DNA of 64,000 nt, taken from contig NZ_RHQN01000005.1 in assembly GCF_003935425.1 (NCBI RefSeq), positions 186,001 through 250,000 of the forward strand, given 5' to 3'. Source of the DNA: Pseudomonas sp. v388 (GTDB lineage: Bacteria; Pseudomonadota; Gammaproteobacteria; Pseudomonadales; Pseudomonadaceae). The notes beneath the pieces are model-generated. The model saw nothing but the letters and a program-made list of their open reading frames with translations. It was not told the origin of the DNA and searched no databases. The position numbers were made by a program, and so were the translations under genes. Below are positions 60,394-64,000 of the stretch, one piece after another; positions within the stretch are counted from its first letter, which is position 1, and each line of letters begins with the position of its first letter.

Positions 60394-61683
60394 TTAGAAT
60401 TTCACTTCGGCATCCACTTGCAGGATGTCGGCATCTGCGTCACGGCGGCTGCTGGTCACGTAGTCCGACGTTGCCATCAGGTAGGCCGCGCCAATCGAGA
60501 AGTTCTTGTCGATGTCGTAGCCGACCTTGAACTTGTGGCCGCGTGAACCGGTTTTGCCCAGGGCGAAGTCGGAGTCGGCGAAGCCTGCAACCACTGCGTT
60601 ACGCTGCACGTCGCGATAGTTGTAGTCGAACTTCAACTCCCAGACCTTGGTCTTGAAACCGGCCAGCCAGGCAGTGTCCTGGTCGTCGATGGCTTCGTCG
60701 TTGACCACGTACTGGCCATAGACAGACAGCGGCAACGGCAGGCCACTGATGTCCAGTTGACCGAAACCTTCATACAGACGGAATTCGCCGCCAGGCGTGT
60801 TGCCACCCGACGCGCGGTTAGCCACGGCACCGGTTGTGGTCGCCACCAGTTGGCCGTCCGAATCGCCGTCGAAGCCATACACGCTACCGCCGACGGTCAG
60901 GCTCAGGTTGTCGGTTGCGGCGATCTTGGCGCCCAGCTGGCCTGCGTACATGCGCAGGTCGTTCTTGAACTGAACGCCGTCACCGTCGACGTTATCCTCA
61001 AGGGTGTAGTAGCCGGCGCTACCGAACAGTTCGGTCTTGCCTGCCAGCGGCAGTTTGTAGGTCAGAGCCAGACCTTCGGGGTTGATATCGCTGTCCCAGA
61101 TCATGTCGCCCATGCTGGTCCACGGCTGGTTCATCTTGCCGCCGATGATGTGCAGGTTCTTGACCGCGTCCGGGTGGTAGTCGATGTAACCCAGGTCCAG
61201 CCACAGTTGCTTCTTCTCGAAGCGACCGTCCAGGTCCTGGTTGGTGGAGCGGGAATCTGCACCGCCGCCGGAGGCGATACGGATGCCTGCGTCTACCTGT
61301 GGGTTGATCTCGGTGTAGGCACCGATACGCGCACGGATGCGCTGACGGTTTTTGTCGATACCGCCGTCGGCCGATTCGCCCTCGACGTTGACGTTTTCCT
61401 GACGCAGGCGAATGTCGCCTTTGATCTGGGTCTTGGCGGCCCAGGCGATTTTCTTCTCGAAGTCGCTCATGGTCTGGGATTTGGCTGTTTGTGCGGCTGC
61501 GGCAGCCTGCTGATCTTTCGCCAGCTCGGTTTGCAGTTCAGCGTACTGGGCCTGGTTGATGGAACCGTTGGCGCGCAGCATCTCAAGCAGTTTTGCGTCT
61601 ACTGCGGCGCTGGCCGGAAGACTCATGGCCAGAGCCAGGCCACCAAGAACGGCAGCCGCAGTACGGGTATAGACAGGACGCAT
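60394..61683 (-). CDS. Outer-membrane porin (putative porin family)
   Basis: A 429-residue beta-barrel protein. Signal peptide MRPVYTRTAAAVLGGLALAM...ASA, cleaved at about residue 27. Residues 30-70 have a coiled-coil/helical stretch (LLEMLRANGSINQAQYAELQTELAKDQ) as in other putative porins. The barrel follows, ending in VDAEVKF with a C-terminal Phe as required for BAM insertion. The ATG at 61683 begins the signal peptide. Confidence 0.85.
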   Translation of the reverse strand: MRPVYTRTAAAVLGGLALAMSLPASAAVDAKLLEMLRANGSINQAQYAELQTELAKDQQAAAAAQTAKSQTMSDFEKKIAWAAKTQIKGDIRLRQENVNVEGESADGGIDKNRQRIRARIGAYTEINPQVDAGIRIASGGGADSRSTNQDLDGRFEKKQLWLDLGYIDYHPDAVKNLHIIGGKMNQPWTSMGDMIWDSDINPEGLALTYKLPLAGKTELFGSAGYYTLEDNVDGDGVQFKNDLRMYAGQLGAKIAATDNLSLTVGGSVYGFDGDSDGQLVATTTGAVANRASGGNTPGGEFRLYEGFGQLDISGLPLPLSVYGQYVVNDEAIDDQDTAWLAGFKTKVWELKFDYNYRDVQRNAVVAGFADSDFALGKTGSRGHKFKVGYDIDKNFSIGAAYLMATSDYVTSSRRDADADILQVDAEVKF

Positions 61684-61953
61684 ATCAATCTCCACTACAT
61701 AAGCAGGTGGTTTTCGCCACCCGGCAGATTTGTCCCTCATCGGGACACCCCATCAAGGACCAAAGGCCCCTGGTTCAAAACAGGCGCCAGTATTGCGGCC
61801 GGTCATGACAGGGAAGTGGCAAAGTAGTGTCATGTCGATGACAATGCGTTTTCCCGGGAACCCTTGATCTAGAGCGGTTGTATTCGCCGGGGCGTGAACA
61901 ATGTGCGTCGATGAGTAATACTCGGCGCACCGCTTGCCTACTTGGGGAAACAT

Positions 61954-63078
61954 ATGTCCGTGCAGATCGTCGACCGCTTGAGCAGCGTTCCGGGCGCCCA
62001 GTGGGACGCCCTGGTGACCGATGCCCAGCCTTTTCTGCGCCACGCTTTTCTCAGCGCGCTGGAAGACAGCGGCAGCCTTGGGCCGCGGTCCGGCTGGCGG
62101 GCCGAGCATGTGCTCAGCTATGAAGACGATCGACTGGTCGCGGCCTTGCCGGCGTATCGTAAATGGCACTCTTATGGCGAGTACGTGTTCGATCACGGCT
62201 GGGCCGATGCTTGCCGTCGTGCCGGCATCGCCTACTACCCCAAGCTGCTGGTGGCGGTGCCGTTCAGCCCGGTCAGCGGCTCGCGCGTGCTGTGTGCGAC
62301 GGCCGAGGGCGGCGTGCAACTGCTGCAAGGGTTGCCGGGGTATCTGCACAGCGAAGGGCTGTCCAGTGCTCATGTGAACTTCACCGATCCGGCTGCCGAT
62401 GCGCTGCTGGCCGAACAGCCGGGTTGGTTGCCACGCATCGGTTGCCAGTTTCATTGGCATAACCGGGGTTACCGGGATTTTCAGGACTTTCTCGACGTCT
62501 TGAGTTCGCGCAAACGCAAGCAGATGCGCAAGGAGCGCGAGCAAGTGGCAGGCCAAGGCTTCGAGTTCGAGTGGCTGGAAGGTCAGCAGATGAACGAGGT
62601 GTTGTGGGACTTTGTATATGCCTGCTATTCGAACACCTACGAGGTGCGTGGTCAGGCGCCGTACCTGACGCGGGAATTCTTCAGCCTGCTGGCCGAGCGC
62701 ATGCCCGAATCCATTCGCGTGGTGCTGGCTCGTCAGGGCACGCGTCCGGTGGCGATGGCCTTCAGCCTGATCGGCGGCGATAGTTTCTACGGGCGGTACT
62801 GGGGCTGCCTTGCCGAGTTCGACCGGCTGCATTTCGAGACCTGTTTCTATCAGGGCATGGATTACGCCATTGCCAACGGCCTGCAACGCTTCGACGCCGG
62901 CGCCCAGGGCGAGCACAAGCTGATCCGTGGCTTTGAACCGCAGATCACCCGGTCATGGCATTACCTGACGCATCCGGGTCTGAAAGATGCGGTGAGTGAT
63001 TTTCTGGAGCAGGAACGCGTCGGCGTGTTGGCGTATGCCGAAGAGGCGCGGGGGGCGTTGCCGTATCGGCAGGGGTGA
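61954..63078 (+). CDS. COG3146/DUF482 GNAT-like protein
   Basis: A 374-residue protein of the DUF482 (peptidogalycan biosynthesis/recognition) family, with a GNAT-like fold in two halves. HNRGYRDFQDFLDVLSSRKRKQMRKERE is the family signature, and FDAGAQGEHKLIRGFEPQITRSWHYL is the conserved C-terminus. It may transfer an amino acid or acyl group, but no reaction is known. The ATG at 61954 follows GGGGAAA. Confidence 0.8.
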   Translation: MSVQIVDRLSSVPGAQWDALVTDAQPFLRHAFLSALEDSGSLGPRSGWRAEHVLSYEDDRLVAALPAYRKWHSYGEYVFDHGWADACRRAGIAYYPKLLVAVPFSPVSGSRVLCATAEGGVQLLQGLPGYLHSEGLSSAHVNFTDPAADALLAEQPGWLPRIGCQFHWHNRGYRDFQDFLDVLSSRKRKQMRKEREQVAGQGFEFEWLEGQQMNEVLWDFVYACYSNTYEVRGQAPYLTREFFSLLAERMPESIRVVLARQGTRPVAMAFSLIGGDSFYGRYWGCLAEFDRLHFETCFYQGMDYAIANGLQRFDAGAQGEHKLIRGFEPQITRSWHYLTHPGLKDAVSDFLEQERVGVLAYAEEARGALPYRQG

Positions 63079-63090
63079 CGAAACCGAGCC

Positions 63091-63111
63091 GTGGGAGCGG
63101 TCCGCTCCCAC
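63091..63111. repeat. Short perfect REP palindrome
   Basis: GTGGGAGCGG-T-CCGCTCCCAC is a perfect 10+1+10 inverted repeat, in the gap between the DUF482 gene and the ABC exporter. Confidence 0.7.
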
Positions 63112-63142
63112 ATACTAATCTGCTCCCAGGGGTATTGGTTCC

Positions 63143-64000
63143 TCAATCCACCCCGACAAACCCACCCGTCTGATGCTGCCACAGCCGCGCATACAACCCA
63201 CCATGGGCCAGCAGTTCGGCATGGCTGCCCATTTCCGCGATGCGGCCTTTTTCCAGGACGACCAGGCGGTCCATCCGGGCGATGGTCGAAAGCCGGTGGG
63301 CGATGGCGATGACGGTCTTGCCTTGCATCAGGGTCTCCAGGCTTTCCTGAATCGCTGCCTCGACCTCCGAATCCAGTGCCGAAGTGGCTTCGTCCATGAT
63401 CAGAATCGGCGCGTCCTTGAGCAGCACCCGAGTGATCGCGATGCGCTGGCGCTGGCCGCCGGACAGCTTCACGCCGCGCTCGCCGACATGAGCATCGAAA
63501 CCGGTGCGGCCTTCGGAGTCCGACAGCAACGGAATGAACTCATCGGCCCGCGCCTTGCGCACCGAATCCCAGAGCTGCTCGTCGGTGGCGTCTGGATTGC
63601 CGTACAACAGGTTGTCGCGGATCGAGCGATGCAGCAGCGAGGTGTCCTGAGTGATCATGCCGATCTGGGCGCGCAGGCTTTCCTGGGTCACTTCGGCAAT
63701 GTCCTGCCCATCGATGAGAATTCGCCCGGCCTGCACGTCGTACATGCGCAGCAGCAAGTTCACCAACGTGGATTTGCCCGCGCCCGACGGCCCAATCAGG
63801 CCGATCTTCTCGCCCGGTTTGATATCCAGGTTCAGGTTGTGGATGATCCCGCCGCCGCTGCCATAGCCGAAATCCACGCCGTCGAAGCGCACGCCGCCCT
63901 TGTCGATGATCAGGTTTGGCGCCGCCGGTCTGTCGGTGATGCTGACCGGCTGGGCAATGCTTTCCAGGCCGTCCTGGACCGTGCCGATGTTCTCGAATAT
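63143..64000 (-). CDS. ABC exporter, ATP-binding C-terminal part (cut by window edge)
   Basis: The visible ~286 residues are the C-terminal nucleotide-binding domain of an MsbA/lipid A-exporter-type half transporter. The Walker A is GPSGAGKST, the signature is KLSGGQRQRIAITRVL and the Walker B is ILIMDEATSALD. The frame continues past 64000 into the transmembrane half, with the linker (FENIGTVQDGLESIAQP) visible. The substrate is unknown. Confidence 0.88.
   Translation of the reverse strand: MFENIGTVQDGLESIAQPVSITDRPAAPNLIIDKGGVRFDGVDFGYGSGGGIIHNLNLDIKPGEKIGLIGPSGAGKSTLVNLLLRMYDVQAGRILIDGQDIAEVTQESLRAQIGMITQDTSLLHRSIRDNLLYGNPDATDEQLWDSVRKARADEFIPLLSDSEGRTGFDAHVGERGVKLSGGQRQRIAITRVLLKDAPILIMDEATSALDSEVEAAIQESLETLMQGKTVIAIAHRLSTIARMDRLVVLEKGRIAEMGSHAELLAHGGLYARLWQHQTGGFVGVD

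Overview
The window is chromosomal DNA of a fluorescent-type Pseudomonas (gamma-proteobacterium, GC-rich). Three things point there: the housekeeping set (metG, apbC/mrp, capB-type cold-shock gene, dcd, quiP, dinG, pdxH, nhaA, bra/liv transporter, rapA, phaJ/fadD2/fadD1, hrpA); gene order that, from memory, matches blocks of P. aeruginosa PAO1 (PA1032-PA1075 and PA3286-PA3311); and many Pseudomonas REP palindromes between genes. I could not run database searches, so family names rest on reading the translations.

Layout. 1-3.2 kb: metG (cut by the window edge), apbC, a cold-shock gene, dcd and a small Pro-rich protein. 3.3-13.9 kb: a four-gene 'ligase-associated' DNA repair set (PdeM phosphoesterase, Lhr-type helicase, ATP-dependent DNA ligase, MBL-fold exonuclease), split in the middle by a complete basic-amino-acid ABC transporter operon in the aotJQMOP order and bounded on both sides by REP elements. 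14-17.6 kb: quiP acylase, a GST and a tiny His-rich SEC-C protein. 17.7-19.4 kb: a compact regulatory island with a LexA/CI-like self-cleaving repressor, a DUF1654-like gene behind a good SOS box, and a pyocin/tailocin-type holin whose promoter lies under two palindromic operators; similar palindromes lie upstream of the repressor gene. No tail genes follow, so this is an orphan SOS-lysis module. 19.4-29.5 kb: mostly small conserved or envelope proteins around dinG, pdxH, an OmpA-type lipoprotein with a histone-H1-like tail, and a collagen-like exported protein. 29.5-40.8 kb: nhaA, a FAD protein, an SDR/LysR divergent pair, and the branched-chain amino acid transporter braCDEFG (livF-G-M-H plus binding protein). 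41-49 kb: a MHYT-GGDEF-EAL c-di-GMP protein, an MFS transporter, rapA and small genes, including a 36-residue CcoM-like cbb3 oxidase peptide with an ANR-like site. 49-64 kb: fatty-acid genes (phaJ, a lipase-like hydrolase, fadD2, fadD1, a KAS III) around hrpA, then a porin, a COG3146/DUF482 GNAT-like protein and the C-terminal part of an ABC exporter.

Functional themes are DNA damage (ligase-associated repair set, dinG, repressor/holin module with LexA and repressor operators), nutrient uptake (aot and bra systems), fatty-acid activation linked to PHA or fatty-acid synthesis, and envelope proteins. The most notable observations are the orphan repressor-holin module with its operator architecture, the split repair cluster, the CcoM-like microgene, and the dense REP/REPIN decoration.
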